Origin: a virus
Direction: 5' to 3' (one strand)
DNA: 55,055 nucleotides
IMG/VR virus record: IMGVR_UViG_3300044844_001196
Coordinates: 1 to 55,055 of that record
Below the pieces are notes generated by a model, which did not search any database, was not told where the DNA came from, and saw nothing but the letters and a program-made list of their open reading frames with translations. A program made the position numbers and the translations under genes. Below, one piece after another: positions 44,728 to 52,820 of the stretch (its first letter is position 1; each line of letters opens with the position of its first letter).

Positions 44728-46412
44728 TGGAGAACTTATTCAAACTCATCAATGAAAAACATTATGTCGGTTATTATCTCCCCTACAATTCGGTAGGGGA
44801 GGTTGCCGATAGTATTCTTTTAGAACCATTTGGTTTGAAAGATAGGTATCACGCCAAAGAATCCTTTGATGGTAAGCATTATGTTTATACATTTGATAAA
44901 TCTGTAAATGGTGATAAAGAAGAGTTTGAAAAAAACTATGGTAACCCTCTTTGTGAGGTAACTGTATATAGAAGTACTTTTGTTGTTGAGGAGAATGAGG
45001 ATAAGATTTGCTTAAAAGTATTTTACTGTGGTAAACACAGAAAGGTTGGGGAAGTATTTTTTAGAAAAAGTACTAAACTAAATTACATCACATTTAATAA
45101 AAAAACCAATATTTTTACTGTAGGTAAAAACACTGAATACCATAAAAAAAGAGGTAAGGGTAAGGGTAGTGTCGTTAGAAGAAACTCATTTCCGGTGTCA
45201 TTAACTACGGATGGTTATCATTCTTTTATGAATGGGATTAAGGACTCTGAAACATATGGTTTGGATGTTATTGAAGGTATTAATGTATTTTTGTCTAAAC
45301 TTGGGGCTGAAAGAATTTTAAACTATAGTAAGTTACCTATGTCTTTATTTGGATGTTTATTAGACAAACAAGGGGTTAAGAAACCTGACAATTGGAGAGG
45401 GTATTACGAGGTGTTTCCAAAACCAACTAAAAAAGACTATCAGAAAAATGGGTTTAAGATGATTGATACTTATATGAAATTACATAATGTAAGTTCAGAG
45501 AAAATTAAAAAAGTATTACATAAAGTCCAAAACCCTTGTTTCAAAAGTATTAAGAGTTTGATACACATATTCGGTAAAGATTTTATTTTACAAAGACCTG
45601 AAGAAGAGTTATGTATTATCTTTAATGTCAAAGGTGATGAGTCTCCATTTCAACCTGCGGTGTATCATTTTGAAAATTTTGGTAAAAGGGATATGATTAA
45701 TTGTTATCTTACTTACTTATTATGTAAGAAAGACCCTAATTCGTCCATTCATACTTTTTACGACCACATAAGATTTTTTGACACCATATCAAGATATGAA
45801 CCGATTAAATGGATGTCTAAAACATTAAAAGAATTAATCACTGAACATAGTGTTTGGTCGGACAAAGTTGACTTCTATACCAAAGGAAAATATTCAAGAG
45901 AGTATTCCAATGAATTTGTTGAACAAGTTTCAAAACCAATTATAACAAAAGATGGTATGGTATTTAACCCTGTTGTTTTACAAAGTAGTGAAGAGTATGT
46001 TAATGAATCAGTACATCAGTCTAATTGTGTAAGAACTTATCAAGATAGACCTTCATCATTAATTATATCACTTCGTAAGGAAGATGGTGAGAGAGCATCA
46101 ATCGAATACAGACCTTCAATCAGTAAGTTTGGTATGAATGAAAATCAACCAGTCCATTTTAAACGAGTTCAGACACTTGGAAGGTTTAATAATGTGTTAG
46201 ATGATACTTGGCATGGTGCAATTTTTGATTTAGATGTTAGGTTAAAAACCGTGACTTTGAAAAAGTGGGGGAATCCTATTGCTAAGTTTATAAGTGGTGG
46301 TGGGACGAAAGAATATGACTTTATCTTTGATAAAGATGGAATATTGTCATGGAATAATCTTCACAAAGACGAAACAATGGATTATCTTCCATTTTATGAA
46401 ATTGACTTTTGA
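44727..46412 (+). CDS. PcfJ-like protein
   Basis: ATG 44727 overlaps the DUF932 stop by one base; an upstream TTG is less likely. The 561-residue protein has a C-terminal PcfJ-like segment, VNESVHQSNCVRTYQDRPSS then IISLRKEDGERASIEY, corresponding to the family's LHHCVGSY...IRxxxxxxxxTIE pattern. PcfJ-like proteins occur on conjugative plasmids and phages; their activity is unknown. The N-terminal ~370 residues are not assigned. Confidence 0.65.
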   Translation: MENLFKLINEKHYVGYYLPYNSVGEVADSILLEPFGLKDRYHAKESFDGKHYVYTFDKSVNGDKEEFEKNYGNPLCEVTVYRSTFVVEENEDKICLKVFYCGKHRKVGEVFFRKSTKLNYITFNKKTNIFTVGKNTEYHKKRGKGKGSVVRRNSFPVSLTTDGYHSFMNGIKDSETYGLDVIEGINVFLSKLGAERILNYSKLPMSLFGCLLDKQGVKKPDNWRGYYEVFPKPTKKDYQKNGFKMIDTYMKLHNVSSEKIKKVLHKVQNPCFKSIKSLIHIFGKDFILQRPEEELCIIFNVKGDESPFQPAVYHFENFGKRDMINCYLTYLLCKKDPNSSIHTFYDHIRFFDTISRYEPIKWMSKTLKELITEHSVWSDKVDFYTKGKYSREYSNEFVEQVSKPIITKDGMVFNPVVLQSSEEYVNESVHQSNCVRTYQDRPSSLIISLRKEDGERASIEYRPSISKFGMNENQPVHFKRVQTLGRFNNVLDDTWHGAIFDLDVRLKTVTLKKWGNPIAKFISGGGTKEYDFIFDKDGILSWNNLHKDETMDYLPFYEIDF

Positions 46413-46722
46413 TTTTAAATTTGAGGATATTGTAGATAAGATAGATAGCACTCTATCAAGAATTCAAATTTTGGATAATAAGATAAGTCCTGACTACATT
46501 TTAAAAAATGCTAAGGATTATGAAATTTTATTTATAAATTCTAAATTTTCTGATAGTAAAGAAATTATTTATGATGAAATCTTCAAACTTAAAAATGGAT
46601 TGATTTTGTATTTATCAAGAGAACAAGAGACCCCAATTTTTAAATTAAAGGTCTATTATGATATCGAAAAAATAAACGAACTAAAAATGTTTTTAAGTAC
46701 ATTAAAATTATGGAAAGAATAA
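46396..46722 (+). CDS. Hypothetical protein, 108 aa
   Basis: ATG 46396 lies 17 bases inside the PcfJ-like gene. Alpha/beta sequence with LILYLSREQETPIFKLKVYY near the C-terminus. It overlaps thioredoxin by 13 bases. No family recognised. Confidence 0.55.
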   Translation: MKLTFDFKFEDIVDKIDSTLSRIQILDNKISPDYILKNAKDYEILFINSKFSDSKEIIYDEIFKLKNGLILYLSREQETPIFKLKVYYDIEKINELKMFLSTLKLWKE

Positions 46723-47012
46723 GCTCACAAGAAGTAAAAAGTAAGATTGATAATAAAGAATCTTTTATTTTAAAAATGTCCGCAAGTTGGTGTGGACCAT
46801 GTAGACAACTAACTGAAGAAATTAACAAGTCTGGAGTATCAGTACCTGTTTACGAATTTGACGTAGAATCCGATGTTAACTTCTCAAGGGAAATGAATGT
46901 TAGAAGTGTACCTGTAATGAAATTCTTCAAAAATGGAATTGATTCAGCTACTACGGTAGGTTTAAAACCAGCAAGTGAAATAAAACTTATGTCAGAACAA
47001 TATATACTATGA
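46710..47012 (+). CDS. Thioredoxin
   Basis: The 100-residue thioredoxin fold has the classical SASWCGPCRQL active site (C28, C31), the central cis-Pro in VRSVPVMKFF and a C-terminal helix. It reduces disulfides with electrons from a host thioredoxin reductase, probably for ribonucleotide reduction or virion-protein folding. It overlaps glutaredoxin by four bases (ATGA). Confidence 0.88.
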   Translation: MERISSQEVKSKIDNKESFILKMSASWCGPCRQLTEEINKSGVSVPVYEFDVESDVNFSREMNVRSVPVMKFFKNGIDSATTVGLKPASEIKLMSEQYIL

Positions 47013-47299
47013 TTAAAAAAAGAAAACCACTTAAAGTTTTGATTGTTTATTCTATGGAAGGATGCCCATGGTGTATAAAATTTAAAGAGTTATTAACAAA
47101 ACATAGAATCAAATTTAAAGAAAGAGATATTCATAAATTTAAAGATGAGTACGATTTATTTGTAGAAGCGACTCAAAATGATTTTGTTCCAGCATTTATG
47201 ATTTTAGATGTTGCATCTGAAAAAGGTGATTTTTTCGCACCTGAGAGAGATTTCCAAGATTTAGATGAAGCTTTAAAGATTGTTAAAGAAAATTTGTAG
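47009..47299 (+). CDS. Glutaredoxin-like protein
   Basis: The 96-residue protein has EGCPWCIKFKELL with the C19-P-W-C22 active site and the cis-Pro in DFVPAFMIL. T4 glutaredoxin feeds electrons to ribonucleotide reductase; the same role is possible but no reductase gene is in the window. Paired overlap with thioredoxin indicates joint expression. Confidence 0.82.
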   Translation: MIKKRKPLKVLIVYSMEGCPWCIKFKELLTKHRIKFKERDIHKFKDEYDLFVEATQNDFVPAFMILDVASEKGDFFAPERDFQDLDEALKIVKENL

Positions 47300-47307
47300 T
47301 ATATTTG
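47300..47307 (+). promoter_or_regulatory. TAnnTTTG element giving a near-leaderless transcript
   Basis: TATATTTG ends only four bases before the ATG at 47312, so transcription would start at about the start codon. The -33 match is poor (ATTG with 17-base spacing). The same geometry is seen at 52267-52274. Confidence 0.45.
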
Positions 47308-47311
47308 TTAC

Positions 47312-47839
47312 ATGAAAGAATTAGTTTTTAAAAAGAAAGGGGTGGTTCACACCCCTTTGACTTACTGGCAAATTGATAAACGATACACAATTGCGATTTA
47401 TCAGGGAGGTAGAGGAGCTAGACCTGACCTTGACTTTATTGTAAAATATAAAGAAGAGGGTAAACGGTTACGTACTCCATCACATACTCATTGGATTGTA
47501 GATTTGATTGCAAAGGCTCAATACGATAAGGGAAGAGTTAAATCATATGTTGAAGATATGATTAAAATGTATGATGAGTGTGAACCTTTTAATAGTGAGG
47601 AAGAACGAAACAATTATAAGTTACAATGTCCTACAAAATTTTGGATGAATCACATTATGATTGAGGATAAAGGATATTATCCACTACAGGTATTAACTAC
47701 CTTTATTGAGTTATTTTCTAAATGTGAAAAACAAACACCAGGGGCTTTCATGTTTAGAAACTTATTGGTTTTGGTTAAAGAGTATTGTGAAGGTAAAAAA
47801 GACTTTTACCAGATAGTAGGTTACTCTAAACGAGTTTAA
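47312..47839 (+). CDS. Hypothetical protein, 175 aa
   Basis: No family recognised. Contains YTIAIYQGGRGARPDLDFIV, SHTHWIVDLIAKAQYDKGRV and a helical C-terminal half (TTFIELFSKCEKQTPG). Possible leaderless transcript. Convergent with the minus-strand gene at 47836, with a four-base overlap of stops. Confidence 0.6.
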   Translation: MKELVFKKKGVVHTPLTYWQIDKRYTIAIYQGGRGARPDLDFIVKYKEEGKRLRTPSHTHWIVDLIAKAQYDKGRVKSYVEDMIKMYDECEPFNSEEERNNYKLQCPTKFWMNHIMIEDKGYYPLQVLTTFIELFSKCEKQTPGAFMFRNLLVLVKEYCEGKKDFYQIVGYSKRV

Positions 47840-48453
47840 AATAAATTTAACAATAACCTACTTTCATCTAACAATACATCAATTGGACCATCGTAGTTAT
47901 CTTTTAGGATTGACAATAGTTTTTCTGATGTATAATAACTATCAGATTTTATTGATGTAATTTCAAAATCTGTTTTAGTTAGTTTACAAGTTAACTCGAC
48001 CCAACTAAATTTAAAATACGGTTGAGATTTACAAGATATTTCTTTCAGATGATTATAAGTTTGTTTAAGGTAATTTTCAGAGTAACCGTGAGGGAATTTT
48101 GAAGATACTGAAATACTTAATTCTGAATTGATTTGAGGGACTTCTTTAGTGGAATATGAGATTACCTCATCTTCAAAATCTTTTTCATCACAACTATATG
48201 ATATTACATCAATCGTACTAATATATTTTAAATATGGGTATTTGTTTTTAACCGACTCAACAAACTCAGAAGATATTTTGTTGGGAGATATTACTTCAGA
48301 ACTTTCAGTAAACCCTTTAATTACCATAAAGTTCTCAACATCAACTACTGATAATCTTGTTTTATGTGTGTTATTCTCACTGATTAAATTACATAGATAA
48401 TCGGCAAAATCGTTAACTAAATTTTGGCGAACTGATACTTCCATTTTTTCCAT
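47836..48453 (-). CDS. Hypothetical protein, 205 aa
   Basis: Alpha/beta sequence (LVNDFADYLCNLISENNTHK, FSWVELTCKLTKTDFEITS, LLSILKDNYDGPIDVLLDES). No family. A TATTTATA box lies 28 bases before its start (48482-48489 on the plus strand as TATAAATA). Confidence 0.55.
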   Translation of the reverse strand: MEKMEVSVRQNLVNDFADYLCNLISENNTHKTRLSVVDVENFMVIKGFTESSEVISPNKISSEFVESVKNKYPYLKYISTIDVISYSCDEKDFEDEVISYSTKEVPQINSELSISVSSKFPHGYSENYLKQTYNHLKEISCKSQPYFKFSWVELTCKLTKTDFEITSIKSDSYYTSEKLLSILKDNYDGPIDVLLDESRLLLNLF

Positions 48454-48510
48454 GTTAAAATTTAGTAGGAAAAAAAATGACTATAAATAGTAAATTGATT
48501 TTTACAATTA

Positions 48511-49836
48511 TTAAAAGTAATCTCCGATATTTCCGTTAACACAACTATCAACTTTCCTATGGTCGGGATATTCGTCTAATCTTGGAACTCTCAATAAATC
48601 ACGACCACCATCATCAATTAAATCTGAATATAATCTTTCGTAACTACCAAAATATATGATTGTATCGCAATAAGTACCATTACAATCTTTGTTATCGTTT
48701 AACCATTCTGAAACAACATTATATATACAGTTTGTTGCTTTGTATCTTGTTCCGTAAAATGTTCTTGATACTTTATTACCATCTTTATCGAAAGATTGTT
48801 TTTTGTATGAATAGTCATCTATTTCACCATTATCAATTACAGAACCAATTAGTTCCCCCATTAAACTTTTATACCATTCTTCAGTTAATACTCCTTCATA
48901 ACAACCCTGGTATAAACTATATAAATCACTTCTAACATCATATAATTCTTTATTGATTAGATATTCAATGGTATCATCGTCACCAAGTACTCGAGAAATA
49001 ACATCATCGGTTAACTCAACGTCATTACGACCTTGTTCCCGAGCAATTTCTTTAAGTAATTCGGTGTCGGTACCTATTGTTTTCATATCTCTAAGTTCTA
49101 ATACAATTCTTTCATTAACCAATTGTTTATTTTCATTTTTTAATTCAGTATATACGTCCCTATAAACATCATCAGTCACATCCCAAAAATTCATATCATG
49201 TTCACCTTGTAAAATACTTTCAATCGTATCTCTACTCATTTCACTGCGATAACCTGTTTCAAAGAAACCTGAAAGTTCCGCAGGGGATGTGTCAAAATAA
49301 TAATCGTTACCAATTTTTGTAACATCTGAAATAAATTTATCAACTATTGTCCAAACAAATGAACTATCGTTTTCATAGAATAAATAAAATAATTGATTTT
49401 GGTAATCATCCCAATCACTTGAAAAAGGGTCAATGTAACCAAGAAGATTGTTTTTTGTTAATAAATTAAAAAATTTATCTATACCACCTATTGCATTTTC
49501 AATAAAATCAACATCGATGTCCCCATTTTGAAATTTATTAAGGATTCTAAGTAATTTTTCTTGAACTTTATTTAATTTAAGTTCTTCTTGTTCTTCTTCA
49601 TTTAATTTTTTATTGTGTATTAAATTACCGCTATCAATAATTTCATAATTAACACAATCTTCATTAAAATTGACTACATCTAAAATTGGGTGGGTAACAT
49701 ATATTTTACTATTTCTAATTAGACAAACTTTTGTTGGAAACCCTATTAAGTCTTTCATGTGTTTCCAGCAATGAAATTCAGGGTCTTCATTTATGAACCC
49801 TTTGATGTAAATTGTATCACCCATTTTTAATTCCAT
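48511..49836 (-). CDS. Large acidic hypothetical protein, 441 aa
   Basis: Acidic and Tyr-rich, with segments such as YYFDTSPAELSGFFETGYRS and VTDDVYRDVYTELKNENKQL, and a C-terminal domain with IIYFGSYERLYSDLIDDGGR. No family recognised. The helical acidic middle resembles in style the protein at 50223-51503; the two flank the tiny-peptide region and may be distant relatives. An exact TATTTATA box precedes the ATG by three bases. Confidence 0.55.
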   Translation of the reverse strand: MELKMGDTIYIKGFINEDPEFHCWKHMKDLIGFPTKVCLIRNSKIYVTHPILDVVNFNEDCVNYEIIDSGNLIHNKKLNEEEQEELKLNKVQEKLLRILNKFQNGDIDVDFIENAIGGIDKFFNLLTKNNLLGYIDPFSSDWDDYQNQLFYLFYENDSSFVWTIVDKFISDVTKIGNDYYFDTSPAELSGFFETGYRSEMSRDTIESILQGEHDMNFWDVTDDVYRDVYTELKNENKQLVNERIVLELRDMKTIGTDTELLKEIAREQGRNDVELTDDVISRVLGDDDTIEYLINKELYDVRSDLYSLYQGCYEGVLTEEWYKSLMGELIGSVIDNGEIDDYSYKKQSFDKDGNKVSRTFYGTRYKATNCIYNVVSEWLNDNKDCNGTYCDTIIYFGSYERLYSDLIDDGGRDLLRVPRLDEYPDHRKVDSCVNGNIGDYF

Positions 49837-49839
49837 AGT

Positions 49840-49847
49840 TATAAATA
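49840..49847 (-). promoter_or_regulatory. TATTTATA box (minus strand)
   Basis: TATAAATA on the plus strand, i.e. TATTTATA on the coding strand, three bases before the ATG at 49836. Confidence 0.4.
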
Positions 49848-49851
49848 TTAA

Positions 49852-49875
49852 AAAAGGGAGAATATTCTCCCTTTT
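49852..49875. terminator. Intrinsic terminator after tiny Cys-rich genes
   Basis: A 24-bp perfect palindrome: AAAAGGGAGA, ATAT loop, TCTCCCTTTT. Reading either way it ends in four T. It lies downstream of the minus-strand mini-genes at 49905-50128. Confidence 0.8.
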
Positions 49876-49904
49876 AAATTCTTTAATTAATAGATTTGGA
49901 TTGA

Positions 49905-49955
49905 TTATTTACCACAACCACATCCACCACCGTTATTACCACCACCGTTTTTCAT
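49905..49955 (-). CDS. Tiny Gly/Cys peptide, 16 aa
   Basis: MKNGGGNNGGGCGCGK: six residues other than Gly/Asn/Cys/Lys would be expected by chance, yet none occurs after Met. The CGC motif is shared with the neighbouring 44-residue protein. At 16 residues the gene call is uncertain, but placement between an AT-rich leader and a terminator supports it. Possible metal-binding peptide. Confidence 0.4.
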   Translation of the reverse strand: MKNGGGNNGGGCGCGK

Positions 49956-49993
49956 AGTATTATTTTTTTAAAAGTTTATTATCTATAAATATT

Positions 49994-50128
49994 TTATTGC
50001 TGTTTGTTTTTATAAAATTTTTCAATAGTTTTTTTTACTGCATTTTGTACACTTTCATTTTGTTGTTGAACTTGTTGAATTTTAACCTGTTGTTCAGGAT
50101 TTTGTTTGTTTTTACAGCCACAGCCCAT
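49994..50128 (-). CDS. Small MGCGC protein, 44 aa
   Basis: MGCGCKNKQNPEQQ leads into a Gln-rich helix (VKIQQVQQQNESVQNAVK) and a basic end KKTIEKFYKNKQQ. The N-terminal CGC could bind metal or be lipid-modified or disulfide-linked. A TATTTATA-like box lies upstream. Function unknown. With 49905-49955 it fills the 49.84-50.22 kb stretch that otherwise holds no gene. Confidence 0.55.
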   Translation of the reverse strand: MGCGCKNKQNPEQQVKIQQVQQQNESVQNAVKKTIEKFYKNKQQ

Positions 50129-50210
50129 ATTTTTATTTTTTTTAGATTTATTCTTTTTTATAAATATTATTAATTGAAATATTAAAAGGAAATAGTTATT
50201 AATTTAACAG

Positions 50211-50218
50211 TATTTATT
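50211..50218 (+). promoter_or_regulatory. TATTTATT box
   Basis: Seven of eight bases match the box; four bases before the ATG at 50223. Confidence 0.35.
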
Positions 50219-50222
50219 TAAT

Positions 50223-51503
50223 ATGAATAGTAGAAACTTAATAAAAAAATTCATTAAAGAACTGGTTTTAGAATCTGAAAATGATATTGTACATTTAACA
50301 CCTGAGAAATATATTGAGTTAATGAATTTTGTTGACCATGACGGAAGAAGAATTAATAATTTGAAAAAATATAAAGGAAAACAAATTGTTATTGACGGTA
50401 ATATAAAACTACCAAGTGATACAACTTATTTAGGTAATATTACTGTTAATGGTAGTGTTGATGCGAATTACAGTCAGCTAAGAACTAAACAAGGAGTTAT
50501 TGCTAATTACATATCATATTATAATACACCTCTTAAAAAACAAGAAATCTATCAAGAATTCCAAAGAAGAAAGGAGGTTCAGAATGATAGAAGAGAGGAA
50601 GGTTATTTTGAAGAAAGGGGAGATTTATCTGATGTTGATAAATGCACATTAGCATTATTTAATTTTTTAATATCAACTGTATATGAAGAGAAAACACCTG
50701 AAGATACACAAAGATTAGAGGACCTTTACGCTGAAAAAGAAAGAAGAGAACAAATAGAGAAAGAGACGGAAGATGATGAGAATCTAACAGAACTTAGAGC
50801 GATTGACATCGAAATAGAAGAAATTGAAGGTCGTATTGACATTTATGATATTATTTACGAAGGTAAACATTATTTCTTACATTCATTCAAAGTTTTAGAG
50901 AGTGATGGTGAGAGTCGTGCAACATGGGCGGTTGGTGATGAATATTATACTGAAAAAACGGCATATAAAACAGTTGAAAACTTAATTGATGATGTCGGAC
51001 TGGAAGGATTTAGAACAGGATTTGTTGAGAATCATATTGATGAAGAAGAATTGAAAAATTACTTTAGAGAAAGTGAGGAAGATTATGTTAGAGAAAATTT
51101 AGAAGATTTCTTTGATGAAGATGATTTTGAATATTCTGACTCAGAAGTCCAACAAAGAATTGATGAGATTACTGAAATGTTGGAAGATTCTGAGAACTTA
51201 TCACAAGAACAATATGACGAATTAAATGAAGAGTTGGACGAGTTAAAAGATAGTGATAAAACTATACCTGAAAATTTGATTGAAGAAAAGGTTGAGAGTT
51301 TGTTGGAGGATAAAACTTATGATGTTGCTACAACAATTAGAGATTACGGTCTAAATATGCAAGATTTTGTTGATATGGGCGCGTTAATTAAAGATGTTGT
51401 TGATACTGACGGATATGGGAATACAATTAATTCATACGATGGTACAGAAGATACTGTTGAGTTTGATAACGAAACATACTATATTTTCCAAATAGATGGT
51501 TGA
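50223..51503 (+). CDS. Acidic hypothetical protein with capsid-targeting-like N-terminus, 426 aa
   Basis: N-terminus MNSRNLIKKFIKELVLESE is a short amphipathic helix like those at 28480 and 42234. Residues ~50-95 form a beta repeat (VIDGNIKLPSDTTYLGNITV, NGSVDANYSQL) like bactofilin-type strips. The remainder is long acidic coil (FFDEDDFEYSDSEVQQRIDE). A packaged or assembly protein is possible; no family named. It overlaps the next gene by eight bases. Confidence 0.55.
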   Translation: MNSRNLIKKFIKELVLESENDIVHLTPEKYIELMNFVDHDGRRINNLKKYKGKQIVIDGNIKLPSDTTYLGNITVNGSVDANYSQLRTKQGVIANYISYYNTPLKKQEIYQEFQRRKEVQNDRREEGYFEERGDLSDVDKCTLALFNFLISTVYEEKTPEDTQRLEDLYAEKERREQIEKETEDDENLTELRAIDIEIEEIEGRIDIYDIIYEGKHYFLHSFKVLESDGESRATWAVGDEYYTEKTAYKTVENLIDDVGLEGFRTGFVENHIDEEELKNYFRESEEDYVRENLEDFFDEDDFEYSDSEVQQRIDEITEMLEDSENLSQEQYDELNEELDELKDSDKTIPENLIEEKVESLLEDKTYDVATTIRDYGLNMQDFVDMGALIKDVVDTDGYGNTINSYDGTEDTVEFDNETYYIFQIDG

Positions 51504-52266
51504 TATGGAAAAAACCGACAAACGGAAATACAATAGAAAGAAAAAACACTTGAAGTTAAATCCTGAGTGGATAGTCGAACACACTCCTGATTTTGAATAT
51601 CACTATTATAAATTAATGGATTTTATTAAATATTCTGATTCACAGATTGATAAATTTGAGTTATATCCATTATTTAGTGAAATGTCATTACATCTTGCTA
51701 ACTTACAATCAATTAGTAATGACTCAAAATACATTACAATTGATAAAAAATTTAAAAGCGTTGATGATGAAATACTCATAACTGATTTAAAATTTAACCC
51801 AATTCCTAATATGACCGATAATGAAATTAAGGAGTTTGATAAAATTTTAAAATACTGTGGTCAAAAAATTTTTGAATATTTTAACATCGTTAAAGCACTT
51901 TGGACAATAACTTACGATTCAATATCTATCAATATAATTAATACTGAAAAATTTGACACTATCGAAAAGGGTTACTTTTTTACTGTATATAACGAAACAA
52001 CGTACATTTGGGGATACAATGTTAAAATTTCTGATGTTGTCAGATTTGATAAAAAAAATGGAGTTAACATAATCTATGAAGATGTGAGTCAAAAAAATGT
52101 ATTTGAAATACTACGTGAAATAGATGAGGATGATAAATTACCGGTGTTTGAATTATCATCAAAAAATGAGTTACCTTTAGAAAACACACTATTACCAGTC
52201 TTTAAAAGAAAATTACTTACATATATTACGCAAGCTAAAACTATTGTTGTTTTGAAAAATCCGTAG
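51496..52266 (+). CDS. Hypothetical protein, 256 aa
   Basis: ATG 51496 overlaps the upstream stop; ATG 51505 is an alternative. Basic N-terminus (EKTDKRKYNRKKKHLK) then alpha/beta sequence with YCGQKIFEYFNIVKALWTIT. No family recognised. A promoter for the next gene lies in its 3' end. Confidence 0.55.
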   Translation: MVDMEKTDKRKYNRKKKHLKLNPEWIVEHTPDFEYHYYKLMDFIKYSDSQIDKFELYPLFSEMSLHLANLQSISNDSKYITIDKKFKSVDDEILITDLKFNPIPNMTDNEIKEFDKILKYCGQKIFEYFNIVKALWTITYDSISINIINTEKFDTIEKGYFFTVYNETTYIWGYNVKISDVVRFDKKNGVNIIYEDVSQKNVFEILREIDEDDKLPVFELSSKNELPLENTLLPVFKRKLLTYITQAKTIVVLKNP

Positions 52267-52274
52267 TATATTTG
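52243..52274 (+). promoter_or_regulatory. Candidate Bacteroidetes-type promoter, near-leaderless
   Basis: ATTG (52243-52246), 20 bases, TATATTTG (52267-52274), then four bases to the ATG at 52279. Confidence 0.5.
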
Positions 52275-52278
52275 TAAT

Positions 52279-52455
52279 ATGGGTTTTAATAAAAAAATTG
52301 TTGGGGAGTTACAGATAGACAGTATTTGTAAAAATTTGAATGAGATTAGATATTTTTTAAAATCCGATTGTTTATTATTTACCACTAATGAAGTAGAACA
52401 AAAATTTAGAACATATGAGAAAAAATACATCTCCGACAGAAATTCTGTTAGCTAA
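52279..52455 (+). CDS. Hypothetical protein, 58 aa
   Basis: MGFNKKIVGELQIDSICKNL and a basic C-terminus (FRTYEKKYISDRNSVS). It sits directly behind a TATATTTG element and overlaps the winged-helix gene by 41 bases. No family recognised. Confidence 0.5.
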   Translation: MGFNKKIVGELQIDSICKNLNEIRYFLKSDCLLFTTNEVEQKFRTYEKKYISDRNSVS

Positions 52456-52618
52456 ACTTGAAACACCAATACATATCAATTATATTTCTGAATATATTCT
52501 TAGAGTTGGTTTAAATGAAACTAAAGAAAGAATTGACAATTTAATTGAGGATGGATTAGTTAAAGAAAGTGAATATGGAAAAGGATATTATGTCGCAACA
52601 AAAAGAAATGGTAAATAA
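52415..52618 (+). CDS. Winged-helix-like small protein, 67 aa
   Basis: The sequence fits a winged helix-turn-helix: helices ILLAKLETPIHINYISEYI and LNETKERIDNLIEDGLV, then the wing KESEYGKGYYVATKR. Likely binds DNA as a small regulator, but it could also bind protein. Confidence 0.5.
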   Translation: MRKNTSPTEILLAKLETPIHINYISEYILRVGLNETKERIDNLIEDGLVKESEYGKGYYVATKRNGK

Positions 52619-52820
52619 CCCTGAACACTATGGAGGAGTCTCAAATCCATATGAAGCAATAAAAGTAATTGATGCTTGGGACCTTGGGTTCTGTTTAGGT
52701 AACACAGTGAAATATATTTCTAGAGCTGGTAAAAAACACAAAGAAAAAGAGTTGGAAGATTTGAAAAAAGCTCTTTGGTATTTACAACATCACATTGAAA
52801 AGTTAGAAAATAATGATTGA
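52590..52820 (+). CDS. DUF3310 protein
   Basis: VNNPEHYGG ... YEAIKVIDAWDLGFCLGNTV and KYISRAGKKHKEKELEDLKK match the DUF3310 core (NHPxHY, NAVKYIxRAGKK, EDLxKAxWYL). ATG 52590 is preferred because AAGGA lies four bases upstream; ATG 52575 is possible. The family is frequent in phages beside nucleotide and DNA-modification genes; its role is not established. It overlaps the methyltransferase gene by eight bases. Confidence 0.8.
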   Translation: MSQQKEMVNNPEHYGGVSNPYEAIKVIDAWDLGFCLGNTVKYISRAGKKHKEKELEDLKKALWYLQHHIEKLENND

